Shown here: piece after piece, positions 1 through 8,035 of the stretch | Layout: every line of letters starts with the position of its first letter | Position numbering within the stretch: position 1 is the stretch's first letter | From: Actinomycetota bacterium | GTDB lineage: Bacteria; Actinomycetota; Actinomycetes; Streptosporangiales; Streptosporangiaceae | Direction: 5' to 3' | Length of the DNA stretch: 36,433 nt | Assembly (NCBI GenBank): GCA_027314595.1 | Contig: DAHVAN010000364.1 | Location: 1-36,433 of the forward strand | The notes under the pieces: generated by a model | Seen by the model: the letters and a program-made list of their open reading frames with translations, nothing else | Database searches by the model: none | Told to the model about the DNA's origin: nothing | Made by a program: the position numbers and the translations under genes

Positions 1-313
1 CCTCACGGGCGCGGGGCCCCGCCCGCCGCCCGCCTCACGGGCAGGGCGGCGCCGCGGGCGCGCTGACCGGGCGGCACACCACGCGAACCGGACATCAGCA
101 GCTCAGTTCCCGGGCGCGTCCGGTGGCCGCCGCCCGCCGCGGGTCCGCGGGGCCCGCGGGCCCCGCCAGCCGGCGCCCAGCGGCCAGGACAGGCCAGGAC
201 AGCGCCCGACGGATTAACCACCAGGATCCTGCGCGCCTGACCTAACCGGCACGGCCGGCTCCGGCACCGAAGGCACCCCGCGTGCCGGACGCCGGGCGAG
301 GTACGGACAGGCT
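1..313. other. Intergenic stretch, no gene recognised
   Basis: This is downstream of the minus-strand lyase gene that stops at 314. Open frames exist on both strands, but their translations are Arg/Gly/Pro-rich shadows of GC-rich DNA. The only structure I see is a 10-base direct tandem repeat (GGCCAGGACA twice, 182-201). No terminator with a T-tract is visible. Confidence 0.5.
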
Positions 314-1201
314 CTATGTCTGTGACGTCACCGGCCATTTCTCGCTGAGGGCGGACCACTCGTCCAGGCCGACCAGCCGGAAGAAGTCCTCCATGCCGGC
401 GACCGGCAGCGGGACCGCGTCCGAGCCGCCCAGCGCCCGCAGGGCCCTGGTGGCGGCCTCGGCGACCGCGAGCAGGGCGGCCGTCGGGTAGATGGCGATC
501 GAATACCCCAGGTCCGCGAGCGCGGCCGGATCGAGCAGCGGAGTGGAACCGCCGGTGACGATGTTGATCAGCTTCGGGGCGGCGATCTCGCGCCCGATCC
601 GGGTCATCTCCCCGGCCGTGCGCGGGGCCTCGACGAAGACGATGTCGGCGCCCGCGTCGGCGTACGCGTTAGCGCGGTCGATCGCCGCGGACACTCCCAG
701 CACAGCCAGGGCGTCGGTGCGGGCGACGATCAGCATGTCGTCCCGGGCGTCGAGCGCGGCGCCGAGCTTGGCGAGGTAGGCGCCGGCGCTGACCAGTTCC
801 TTGCCAGGCAGGTGGCCGCATCGCTTGGGAAAGGCCTGATCCTCGAGCTGGATGGCCGCCACCCCCGCTCGCTCGTAGGCGCGCACCGTGCGCGCGACCG
901 AGGCCGGCGGGCCGTAGCCGGTGTCGCCGTCGGCGATAAGCGGCACGGCGCCGAGCACCCCGGCGGCCATCGTCACGCGGTCGACCATCTCGGACATGCC
1001 CACGAGGCCGATGTCCGGCAGGCCGAAGCCGGACGCCGCCACCCCGGCGCCGGTCAGGTACCCGGCCCGGAATCCCATCCGGCGCACCAGGTGGGCGGTC
1101 AGGCCGTCGAAGATCCCCGGCGCGACGATCAGTTCGCCGGTGCCGAGCAGGCGCCGGAGCCTTGCGCCGGGCGAGGCTGCGGGGATCTCGTGGTGCGTCA
1201 C
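314..1201 (-). CDS. Isocitrate lyase/PEP mutase superfamily enzyme (methylisocitrate-lyase-like)
   Basis: A 295-residue TIM-barrel enzyme of the ICL/PEP mutase superfamily. Visible signatures are DGDTGYG at residues 91-97 (metal/substrate loop), the acidic pair E120-D121, and the KRCGH loop at 126-130 with the catalytic cysteine C128. That cysteine is kept in lyases of the PrpB/ICL type and lost in oxaloacetate decarboxylases and many PEP mutases, so a C-C bond lyase acting on a 2-hydroxy- or 2-methyl-isocitrate-like acid is likely. Length fits the PrpB branch (about 290-300). The GTG start at 1201 follows a strong GGAGGT ribosome site (1211-1216). The next gene upstream is divergent. The exact substrate is not determined; it could also serve the neighbouring aromatic pathway, which lacks its own final aldolase. 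Confidence 0.82.
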   Translation of the reverse strand: MTHHEIPAASPGARLRRLLGTGELIVAPGIFDGLTAHLVRRMGFRAGYLTGAGVAASGFGLPDIGLVGMSEMVDRVTMAAGVLGAVPLIADGDTGYGPPASVARTVRAYERAGVAAIQLEDQAFPKRCGHLPGKELVSAGAYLAKLGAALDARDDMLIVARTDALAVLGVSAAIDRANAYADAGADIVFVEAPRTAGEMTRIGREIAAPKLINIVTGGSTPLLDPAALADLGYSIAIYPTAALLAVAEAATRALRALGGSDAVPLPVAGMEDFFRLVGLDEWSALSEKWPVTSQT

Positions 1202-1529
1202 CGATCAATCACCTCCGGGGTCCGGGCGACGAGAGGATACGGCCGCGGCAGGCAGACAGCACCGCTCGTTCGGGATGAAATGAATCTAACCCAGGGACCG
1301 GGGGCGCGCTGGCTCCCGCGTGCCCGGGCCCGGCCATGGCGCGGCAGCCTCCACTGCACTCGTTCCGGGGCGGCCGGCGCCGGCTCCAAGGGAGGCCGAC
1401 GGATTGTTCAGGACTGGTATCGTGCTGTTCCTGGCTGGCGGCCCGACCGGTTCGCGATGATAGGCGCGCGCCCAGGATCGGGAGCCCGGTCTTCCGGACG
1501 ATCGGTTTCGTGAGACAGGAAGTCAAAGC
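1202..1529. other. Divergent intergenic region
   Basis: This 328-base region separates the minus-strand lyase gene from the plus-strand membrane-protein gene. It contains the lyase ribosome site (1211-1216) and an AGGAAG site (1517-1522) for the membrane protein. A TAGATT hexamer on the minus strand (1288-1283) could be a -10 box, but no convincing -35 is paired with it. The long open frames crossing the region are shadows. Confidence 0.4.
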
Positions 1530-3194
1530 TTGAGCCTGACCAAGCATCACCTCGGGGAATCCGCCAGCCCGCGCCCGGTGGGACGCAGCGGCCTGTTGAG
1601 CGCGCAATGGCGGGGGCGCCTGGCGTGGCTCGCCGTGTTCGCGGTCGCGGGAGTCGTGCTCCTGCTGGTGTACCTGCAGGTGGCGCGCCGGGCCGGGTTC
1701 GGGTCAGACGGCTCGGTGATCATCCAGCAGTCGTGGGACTTCGCGCACGGGAACCCGCTGCTGCGCGGCTGGCTGCTGCCGGACATCACCTTCTACACCA
1801 TCGAGATACCCGAGTTCGCGGTCGTGGAGCTGGTCCACGGCGCGGTGGACCCGGTGGTCCTCCAGTTCGGCGAGGCGCTGAACCTGACGCTGTTCGTGCT
1901 GCTCGCGGCGCTGGCGGCGAAGGGCTCGGCGACCGGGCGCGAGGGTGCGGCCCGCGCGCTCATCGCGGCAGGCATCTTGCTCGCGCCGATCCCGGGGCCG
2001 AACTACACCCTGATGCTCGGCAATCCCGACCACCTGGCGACCCAGCTCGCGCTGCTGGTCGTCTGGATCATCCTGGACCGCGCTCAGCCGCGCTGGTGGG
2101 TGCCCGTGATAGTGACGGCACTGCTGGCCTGGGCGCGGGTGTCCGACGAGATCGTGCTCCTGGAGGGCGAGATCCCGCTGCTAACGGTCTGCGTGATGCG
2201 GATGCTGAAGCGGCGCGGCCCGCTGCGCGGGCAGTGGTACGACATGTCGCTGGCCGGCGCGGCGATCGCCGCTGAGGCCATCGCCCGGCTCACGCTCCGG
2301 CTGGTCAGGGACGCGGGCGGGTTCACCGCCTTCCCTCTGCAAATGCGCCTGGCGCCGTTCCACACGCTGTTCAGCCACATTCGGGTGACCATTGACAGCA
2401 CGCTCATCCTCTACGGCGCGAACTTCCCCGGCACCGTGGGCGCGAACGCCCCCACGGTGATGGCCGCCGTGCGCCTGGTCGGGGTGCTGCTCGCGGTCGT
2501 GGCCTTCGTGTACGGGATGCGCCGGATCTTCGTCGACGACCTCATGGTGCAGCTGCTGACGGTGGCCGTGGGAGCCTCGGTGGTCGCGTACACGATCATC
2601 GGCAGCCCCTCCCCTGTCGGCGGGGCGCACGACGTGATGCCCGTGCTGACGATCGGCGCGGTCCTCGCGGGCAGGCTGGACGCCGGCCTGCTGCTGCGCC
2701 GGCCGGCGATCCGGCCCGCCGCGATCTCCGTCCTGACGGTCTGGCTGGCGCTGTCCATGGTGTTCGTGGCGCGAGACGCGGTGCAGCCCCTGCCTGCCAA
2801 CCCGTCGCTGCGGCTCGCGGCATGGCTCGCGGACCATCACCTGACCTACGGCCTGGCCAACTACTACGCCGCGAGCCTGGTGAGCGTGGACAGCGGCGGT
2901 CAGGTGATGGTCGCCCCGATCAACAGAAGAGGCGGCCACCTCGTCATGAGCCCGTGGAATTCCACCACGTCCTGGTATGACCCGGCCTCCCACGACGCCA
3001 CGTTCTTCATCGCTAACCGGATGAACGGCTGCCCGGCCGACGACGCGGCCATCTGGCTCGCCGACGCCGGGCGGGCCTTCGGCCCGCCCGCGCACAGGTA
3101 TTCGGTGGATGGGTCGGTGGTCGAGACCTGGCGGGGTAACCTGCTCCGCGTTCCGCTGAAGCACCTGCCGATGCACCGGCCGTCGCCGTGCTAG
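1530..3194 (+). CDS. Multi-pass membrane protein, GT-C glycosyltransferase-like, function unknown
   Basis: A 554-residue polytopic membrane protein. A first hydrophobic helix lies at about residues 32-52. It is followed by an extracytoplasmic-type loop with the pattern AHGNPLLRGWLLPDITFYT (about 73-91), seen in an actinobacterial family of putative GT-C-fold transferases. Roughly nine more hydrophobic segments follow, and a soluble C-terminal domain of about 120 residues starts near residue 430. The TTG start is supported by AGGAAG (1517-1522) seven bases upstream; the usual start codons are absent nearby. It stands alone, divergent from the lyase and convergent with the M24 gene. I recognise the family only loosely: no catalytic residues can be named, and transport or lipid-linked sugar transfer are both possible. 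Confidence 0.6.
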   Translation: MSLTKHHLGESASPRPVGRSGLLSAQWRGRLAWLAVFAVAGVVLLLVYLQVARRAGFGSDGSVIIQQSWDFAHGNPLLRGWLLPDITFYTIEIPEFAVVELVHGAVDPVVLQFGEALNLTLFVLLAALAAKGSATGREGAARALIAAGILLAPIPGPNYTLMLGNPDHLATQLALLVVWIILDRAQPRWWVPVIVTALLAWARVSDEIVLLEGEIPLLTVCVMRMLKRRGPLRGQWYDMSLAGAAIAAEAIARLTLRLVRDAGGFTAFPLQMRLAPFHTLFSHIRVTIDSTLILYGANFPGTVGANAPTVMAAVRLVGVLLAVVAFVYGMRRIFVDDLMVQLLTVAVGASVVAYTIIGSPSPVGGAHDVMPVLTIGAVLAGRLDAGLLLRRPAIRPAAISVLTVWLALSMVFVARDAVQPLPANPSLRLAAWLADHHLTYGLANYYAASLVSVDSGGQVMVAPINRRGGHLVMSPWNSTTSWYDPASHDATFFIANRMNGCPADDAAIWLADAGRAFGPPAHRYSVDGSVVETWRGNLLRVPLKHLPMHRPSPC

Positions 3195-3213
3195 CGCCTG
3201 CCCGCTCGGCGTG

Positions 3214-4476
3214 CTAGTACCTGTTGGCGACGAACAGGTCCTGGGCGGGGAACTTCGTGAGGATCTCGGTGCCGTAATCGGTCACCACGACCTCCTCCTC
3301 GATGCGCGCGGCCGAGATGGCGTCGGAGGCCGGGCAGTAGGTCTCCATCGCGAAGACCATGCCCGCCTGGAGTTCCATCGGGTGCTCCAGTGAGTTAAGC
3401 CGCGAGATGATCGGCCGCTCGTGCAGTCCCAGGCCGAGCCCGTGGGCGAACTGCAGGCCGAACGCCGCCAGTTCGCTCTCGAACCCGAAGTCCTGTGCCC
3501 GCGGCAGAACCCGTGCGACCACGTCGGTCGAGACACCAGGCTTGATGGCATCGATCGCCGCGTCCATCCACTCCCGGGCCTGCCTGTACGCGTCGCGCTG
3601 GCTCTGCGTCGCGCTGCCGACCCCGAACGTGCGGTAGTAGCAGGTCCGGTAGCCGTTGAACGAGTGGATGATGTCGAAGAATGCCTGGTCGCCGGGACGG
3701 ATGATGCGGTCGGTGAAGTTGTGCGGATGGGGGTTGCACCGCTCCCCCGAGATCGAGTTGACCGCCTCCACCTGGTCGCTGCCGAGTTCGTAGAGCCTCT
3801 TGTTCGCCAGCGCAACGATCTCGTTCTCGCGCACGCCCGGCTTGAGCACGTCGACGATGTCTTGATAGACCCCGTCCACCATGGCGGCGGCCTGGTTGAG
3901 CAGCATGATCTCGTCCCGCGACTTGATGACGCGGGCGTCGAGCATGGACTGCTGCGCGTCGCGCACCGCTATGTGCTGCCGCTCGAGCTCGAACAGGAAC
4001 GGGGGCTCGACGATGTCGATGCCGAGCGGAGCGCCGGCGACCCCGGCCTCGGTGAGCAGCGACCTGATCTCGGTCACCGCGTCGCGCATGAGCCCGGCCT
4101 CGGGGGCGACCGCGCCCCGGAAGCCGAGGAAGCCCGGCTTCCAGTTCTCGTCGGGCAGCCACCTGGAGTAGAGCTTGTGGTGGCGTACCGCCGAGCCGAA
4201 GTCCCACAGCATCGGCTCGCGGTCGCGGCGCAGCAGGGCGTAGCGGATCATCTTGTCGCCGAGCGCGCCGCCGATCCAGGTCTGCGTCGTGTACCGGATG
4301 TTGTAGAAGTCGAAGAGCAGGAAGGCGCCGCAGTCGCTCGCCTCGAGCGCCGCCTTGGCCCGTGCCATGCGGTAATCGCGCAGCCGGCCGAAGTCGACGC
4401 GCTCCTCGTAGTCGACCCCCATGGGGCCGGGGGCGCCGATGGGCCGCACCCCCGCAGGACGCTCAGCCGATGCCAT
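3214..4476 (-). CDS. M24-family (pita-bread fold) metallopeptidase/lyase-like protein
   Basis: A 420-residue protein with a creatinase-type N-terminal domain (about 30-185) and a pita-bread M24 domain (about 195-415). The canonical two-metal site needs D, D, H, E, E. Here D268 (FFD), H345 (FAHGLGLGLHERP), E378 (AMET) and E393 (RIEEEVVVT) are present, but the second Asp, 11 residues after the first, is Cys279 (GYRTCYYRTF). The N-terminal LFDFYNIRYTT resembles the creatinase/Xaa-Pro peptidase and DddP-like branch, so it may be a non-peptidase lyase or hydrolase. The ATG at 4476 has GAAGGAG just upstream; longer in-frame extensions overlap the regulator gene and have no ribosome site. It is last in a three-gene unit after the VOC and GntR genes (28-base gap), which suggests a role in the same catabolic step. 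Confidence 0.8.
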   Translation of the reverse strand: MASAERPAGVRPIGAPGPMGVDYEERVDFGRLRDYRMARAKAALEASDCGAFLLFDFYNIRYTTQTWIGGALGDKMIRYALLRRDREPMLWDFGSAVRHHKLYSRWLPDENWKPGFLGFRGAVAPEAGLMRDAVTEIRSLLTEAGVAGAPLGIDIVEPPFLFELERQHIAVRDAQQSMLDARVIKSRDEIMLLNQAAAMVDGVYQDIVDVLKPGVRENEIVALANKRLYELGSDQVEAVNSISGERCNPHPHNFTDRIIRPGDQAFFDIIHSFNGYRTCYYRTFGVGSATQSQRDAYRQAREWMDAAIDAIKPGVSTDVVARVLPRAQDFGFESELAAFGLQFAHGLGLGLHERPIISRLNSLEHPMELQAGMVFAMETYCPASDAISAARIEEEVVVTDYGTEILTKFPAQDLFVANRY

Positions 4477-4504
4477 AAGGACTCCTTCGTTCACTGTCCG
4501 GGTT

Positions 4505-5173
4505 CTAGGCGAAGATCTCGGGATGCTTTTCCAGCTCAAGCCGCGTGCGGCGGATATGGGTGACGAGCACCCGCTCGGCGTCGTCCGCGTCCTGCCTGCG
4601 GATGCAGTCAAGCAGCAGGCGGTGCTCCAGGTGCGTGACGTCCAGGTCGGGCGCGCGCCTGGTGTACTCGCGGCGGTAATGCTGCGTCGTGTTCCACATC
4701 CGGTGGATGATCTGCCACATCTGGCCGGAGGCCGCGCCCGCGTAGCTCGTCAGGTGGAACTCCCTGTCGGCCCGCATGAAGGCGTCAAGCCCGGTCCCTG
4801 GCGCCGCCATGTCGCCGGCGAGCAGGCCAAGGCGGTCGATCGCGGCGTCATCGAGCCGCGGCATGCTGGTGCGCAGCAGCAGCGGCTCCAGCCGCTCCCT
4901 GATGAGGTAGGTCTCGGCGCACTCGGCGAGGCTGAGCTTGGTGACCCATGCGCCGGAATTGGCGACGAGGGTGACCAGCCCTTCGGAGTGCAGCATCCGC
5001 AGCGCCTCGCGGACCGGGATCCTGCTGGCGCCGAAACGCGCCGCGATGTCCTCCTGCCGGATGCGCTCGCCGGGCGAGTAGCCTCCCCCGAGGATCGCGG
5101 TGCGCAGGCTGGCGGCGATCCGGTGGCTCGCGACGTTCTCGCGGTAGCCGGCGTCACGGATCATCACAGTCAT
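4505..5173 (-). CDS. GntR-family transcriptional regulator, FadR/FCD subfamily
   Basis: A 222-residue regulator. A winged helix-turn-helix occupies residues 13-80 (RIRQEDIAARFGASRIPVRE is the recognition segment) and an all-helical FCD ligand domain spans about 85-212. The FCD metal/ligand residues are visible: D136 and H140 (DREFH), H184 (LEH) and H206 (TH). The family binds small organic acids and usually represses nearby catabolic genes. The ATG at 5173 overlaps the stop of the VOC gene as ATGA, so translation is coupled. A TTG-rich upstream extension was rejected because it lies inside the VOC gene. It probably controls both its own operon and the divergent E1-E2 genes through the paired palindromic sites at 5721-5782. 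Confidence 0.9.
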   Translation of the reverse strand: MTVMIRDAGYRENVASHRIAASLRTAILGGGYSPGERIRQEDIAARFGASRIPVREALRMLHSEGLVTLVANSGAWVTKLSLAECAETYLIRERLEPLLLRTSMPRLDDAAIDRLGLLAGDMAAPGTGLDAFMRADREFHLTSYAGAASGQMWQIIHRMWNTTQHYRREYTRRAPDLDVTHLEHRLLLDCIRRQDADDAERVLVTHIRRTRLELEKHPEIFA

Positions 5174-5700
5174 TCCGCCGGGCGCCCGGGGTGCCAGAGC
5201 CTGACAGCGGCGTCCTTCTCGTAGGCCTTGCCGCCCGGGAAGCTGACGAGCTCGAACTGCATGCCCCACGGGCTGAGGAAATACAGCCAGCGCTGCCCCG
5301 CCGACGCGTTCGCGCTGGCGACCGGCCCGGCGAGCAGCCGCACTCCTTTCGCGCGCAGGTACTGCGCGGCCTCGTCCATGTCATCGACGTACAGCGCGAC
5401 GTGGTGGCCGCCCAGATCGCTGTTGCGAGGCTGCGTTCGCTGTTCCGGATGCGGCTCGTACTCGAAGACCTCGACGTTGAGGCCGAAGCCGGCCCGATAG
5501 AAGCGGATCTGCCTGACGACCCGGCGGGGATCGACGTTGAGGTGGTCGAGCATCCAGTTGTCGTCGTGGCGCATCTCGGGCAGCGAGTAGACGTAGTCGA
5601 AGCCGAGCACATCGACGAAGAAGGCGTGTGCCTGCTCCATGTCCGGGACGGTGATGCCGATGTGGTCACCGCCGCGCAGCCCGGGTATGCCTTCGCCCAC
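5170..5700 (-). CDS. VOC superfamily protein (glyoxalase/dioxygenase/epimerase fold)
   Basis: A 176-residue protein with two beta-alpha-beta-beta-beta modules. The four metal ligands of the vicinal-oxygen-chelate fold are in place: H13 (DHIGITV), E77 (NVEVFEYE), H100 (GGHHVALYV) and E150 (QFELVSFP). The DMDEAAQYLRAKGVRLLAGP segment is typical of methylmalonyl-CoA epimerase/glyoxalase-like members. The GTG start at 5700 has GGAGG five bases upstream. It is first in the VOC-gntR-M24 unit, divergent from the E1-E2 operon. The substrate cannot be told; an isomerase, lactonase-like or ring-cleavage role in organic-acid catabolism would fit the setting. Confidence 0.85.
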   Translation of the reverse strand: MGEGIPGLRGGDHIGITVPDMEQAHAFFVDVLGFDYVYSLPEMRHDDNWMLDHLNVDPRRVVRQIRFYRAGFGLNVEVFEYEPHPEQRTQPRNSDLGGHHVALYVDDMDEAAQYLRAKGVRLLAGPVASANASAGQRWLYFLSPWGMQFELVSFPGGKAYEKDAAVRLWHPGRPAE

Positions 5701-5720
5701 GCGGTCCTCCCCGATCAGTC

Positions 5721-5782
5721 ATGTATCCAATGCCAGCTATTATGAGGCTACTCCCGCCAGGATATCGTTGATATGGATACAT
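5721..5782. promoter_or_regulatory. Candidate GntR operator pair between divergent operons
   Basis: The 9-base element ATGTATCCA (5721-5729) recurs as its exact reverse complement TGGATACAT (5774-5782). The two sit 53 bases apart in the 103-base divergent gap, one near each gene. A second small palindrome, ATATC-GTT-GATAT, lies at 5762-5774 and abuts the right site. FCD-type GntR proteins usually bind AT-rich inverted repeats of this kind, and this gap is clearly less GC-rich than its surroundings. The assignment to the adjacent regulator is inference. Confidence 0.5.
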
Positions 5783-5803
5783 TTGCGCGATAGCCTTCCT
5801 GTC
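5768..5803 (+). promoter_or_regulatory. Probable promoter giving a leaderless E1 transcript
   Basis: TTGATA (5768-5773) and TAGCCT (5791-5796) are 17 bases apart and match actinobacterial housekeeping -35/-10 patterns. The expected transcription start falls at about 5803-5804, on the E1 ATG itself. No ribosome site precedes that ATG, which supports leaderless translation. The -35 overlaps the palindromes described for the GntR regulator. Confidence 0.5.
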
Positions 5804-8035
5804 ATGCCACGCACTAAGCGCCTTCAGCCCGGAGCGGAGTGGATCGAGCTGAGCACGACGGCGGCGGACTGGAAGGGCGCCGACCCCGGGCTGCTCGCGA
5901 CCATGCTCGGGGAACTGCACCTGATCCGCGCCTTCGAGGAGACGGTTCTCGAACTGGCCGGAGCGGGTCTCGTCCACGGTCCCGCCCACTCCAGCATCGG
6001 CCAGGAAGGCGGCGCGGTCGGCTCGATCGTCTCGCTGCGGTCGACGGACGCCGTCAACGGCTCCCATCGCGGCCATCACCAGTTTCTCGCCAAGGCCATC
6101 ACGCACGCGACGAAGGGCTCGCTCGACCTCGCGGACCTGGTGACGCCGGACGTCCAGACCGTGCTGCAGCGCACCCTCGCGGAGATCCTGGGACTCGCCC
6201 AGGGCTACTGCGCCGGACGCGGCGGGTCCATGCACCTGCAGTGGCTCGAGGCCGGGGCGCTCGGGACCAACGCCATCGTGGGCGGCGGCGTGCCGATGGC
6301 GGCGGGCAGCGCCTGGGCGCAGAAGCACTCAGGCGACGGCGACTTCACGGTCACCTACTTCGGTGACGGCGCGGTCAACATCGGATCGGTGCTCGAGACA
6401 CTCAACCTTTCTTCGGCCTGGCGGCTGCCGCTGTGCTTCTTCATCGAGAACAACGGCTACGCGGTCTCCACCAGCGTGCAGGAGGCCACCGCGGAGCCGC
6501 GGCTGTCGGCGCGCGCGCTCGGTTTCGGCATCCCCGCCTGGCAGGTCGACGGCATGGACCCGCTCGCGGTGCACCTGGCGATGGAGCAGGCGGCTTCGCG
6601 GCTTCGCGCCGGGCAGGGCCCGGTGGTCGTCGAGGCGCTGGTGTACCGGTTCTTCCACCAGAACGGCCCCTTCCCTGGCAGCGCCTTCGGATACCGGACC
6701 AAGGAGGAGGAGGCCGCGTGGCGCGCCCGCGACCCGCTGGACCGGGTCGCGGGCGAGATGACCAGGCTCGGCCTCATCGACGAGGCGGGGGTCGCCGCCG
6801 TCCGGTCGCAGGCGCAAGAGGCGATGCGGCTGGCCGCCGCGGCGCTCACCGCCTGGGAGTCCGGGGAGTCCGGGGAGTCCGGGGGGTCCGGGGGGTCCGG
6901 GGGGTCCGGGGCGTCGCTCCGGGGCATCCGGCCGGGTCTGTGGCCCGACCCCGCGTTCGTCGACGTCGGCATCCGGTCGGACCTTCGCGAGATCGCCGGC
7001 GCGCGTGCCGTAGAGGAGCGCGACTTCGCTGGCGAGCTCAAGCGCGGCAAGTTCATCGACGCCGTGTGGCGGGTGATGGACCGGCGGATGGGCGAGGACC
7101 CGCGCATCGTCGTGCTCGGCGAGGACGTGCACCGTCTGGGCGGCGGCACGAACGGCGCCACGCGCGGACTGGCGAAGAAGTACCCGGGCCGCGTGCTCGG
7201 CACGCCGATCAGCGAGAACGCCTTCGCCGGGCTCGGCGGCGGCCTCGCGCTCGACGGCCGCTACCGGCCGGTGGTCGAGTTCATGTACCCCGACTTCCTC
7301 TGGGTCGCCGCCGACCAGGTGTTCAACCAGATCGGGAAGGTGCGGCACATGTTCGGCGGACGCACCCCGGTGCCGCTCGTGCTGCGCACGAAGGTCGCGC
7401 TGGGATCCGGCTACGGCTCACAGCACCTCATGGACCCAGCGGGGATCTTCGCGACAAGCCCAGGCTGGCGGATCATGGCCGCCTCCACCCCGTATGACTA
7501 CGTGGGGCTGATGAACGCGGCGCTCGCCATCGAGGACCCGGTGCTCATGATCGAGCATGTCGACCTCTACGGCGCCGAGGGCGAGATCCCCGTCGACGAC
7601 CTCGACTACCTCATCCCCTTCGGCAAGGCCGCCGTCCGGCGTGCCGGAAACGACGTCACGGTGCTCACCTACCTGTCGATGGTGTCCGGGGCGCTAACGG
7701 CGATCGAACAGTCCGGCATCGACGCCGAGCTCATCGACCTGCGTTTCCTCGACCGGGCGAGCCTGGACTGGCGGACCGTCGGCGACAGCGTCAAGAAGAC
7801 GAACGCGGTGCTGATCGTCGAGCAGGGCACGCAGGGCACCTCGTACGGCGGCTGGCTCGCCGACGAGATCCAGCGGCGCTTCTTCGACTGGCTCGACCAG
7901 CCCGTGCTGCGCGTGACGGGCGGCGAGGCGAGCCCCAGCATTTCCAGGGTGCTCGAGCGCGCCGCGATCGCCGGCGCCGAGGAGGTCGCCGCGGGCCTTG
8001 AACGGGTGCGGGCCGGCTTCGGGAGGGCCGGCTGA
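5804..8035 (+). CDS. 2-oxoacid dehydrogenase E1, fused alpha and beta subunits
   Basis: A 743-residue thiamine-diphosphate enzyme that decarboxylates a 2-oxoacid and passes the acyl group to E2. The alpha half (about 30-345) has the ThDP/Mg motif GDG at 187-189 ending in NN at 216-217, plus the GSHRGHHQF loop (86-94). The beta half (about 405-743) starts with the typical GKFIDAVWRVMDRRM and contains ISENAFAGLGGGLAL. The halves are joined by a Ser/Gly/Glu linker (351-372) coded by a 9-base tandem repeat. In most actinobacteria alpha and beta are separate genes. An acetoin- or pyruvate-type E1 is the closest sense I have; the substrate is not certain. The ATG at 5804 is chosen from conserved length; the longer open frame overlaps the divergent gene. 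The next gene, E2, overlaps by one base. Confidence 0.92.
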   Translation: MPRTKRLQPGAEWIELSTTAADWKGADPGLLATMLGELHLIRAFEETVLELAGAGLVHGPAHSSIGQEGGAVGSIVSLRSTDAVNGSHRGHHQFLAKAITHATKGSLDLADLVTPDVQTVLQRTLAEILGLAQGYCAGRGGSMHLQWLEAGALGTNAIVGGGVPMAAGSAWAQKHSGDGDFTVTYFGDGAVNIGSVLETLNLSSAWRLPLCFFIENNGYAVSTSVQEATAEPRLSARALGFGIPAWQVDGMDPLAVHLAMEQAASRLRAGQGPVVVEALVYRFFHQNGPFPGSAFGYRTKEEEAAWRARDPLDRVAGEMTRLGLIDEAGVAAVRSQAQEAMRLAAAALTAWESGESGESGGSGGSGGSGASLRGIRPGLWPDPAFVDVGIRSDLREIAGARAVEERDFAGELKRGKFIDAVWRVMDRRMGEDPRIVVLGEDVHRLGGGTNGATRGLAKKYPGRVLGTPISENAFAGLGGGLALDGRYRPVVEFMYPDFLWVAADQVFNQIGKVRHMFGGRTPVPLVLRTKVALGSGYGSQHLMDPAGIFATSPGWRIMAASTPYDYVGLMNAALAIEDPVLMIEHVDLYGAEGEIPVDDLDYLIPFGKAAVRRAGNDVTVLTYLSMVSGALTAIEQSGIDAELIDLRFLDRASLDWRTVGDSVKKTNAVLIVEQGTQGTSYGGWLADEIQRRFFDWLDQPVLRVTGGEASPSISRVLERAAIAGAEEVAAGLERVRAGFGRAG
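6857..6910 (+). repeat. 9-base tandem repeat coding the E1 interdomain linker
   Basis: Six in-frame 9-base units lie end to end: three of GAGTCCGGG, then three of GGGTCCGGG. They encode three Glu-Ser-Gly and three Gly-Ser-Gly units between the alpha and beta halves of the fused E1. Copy number could vary by slippage without breaking the frame, changing linker length. Confidence 0.9.

Noticed and set aside
5639-5803. Longer N-terminal extension of the E1 gene
   Set aside because: It overlaps the divergent VOC gene, has no ribosome site, and the E1 family begins near the ATG at 5804.
6857-6910. CRISPR-like or phase-variation repeat
   Set aside because: The 9-base units are contiguous without spacers and in frame, so they simply code a linker.
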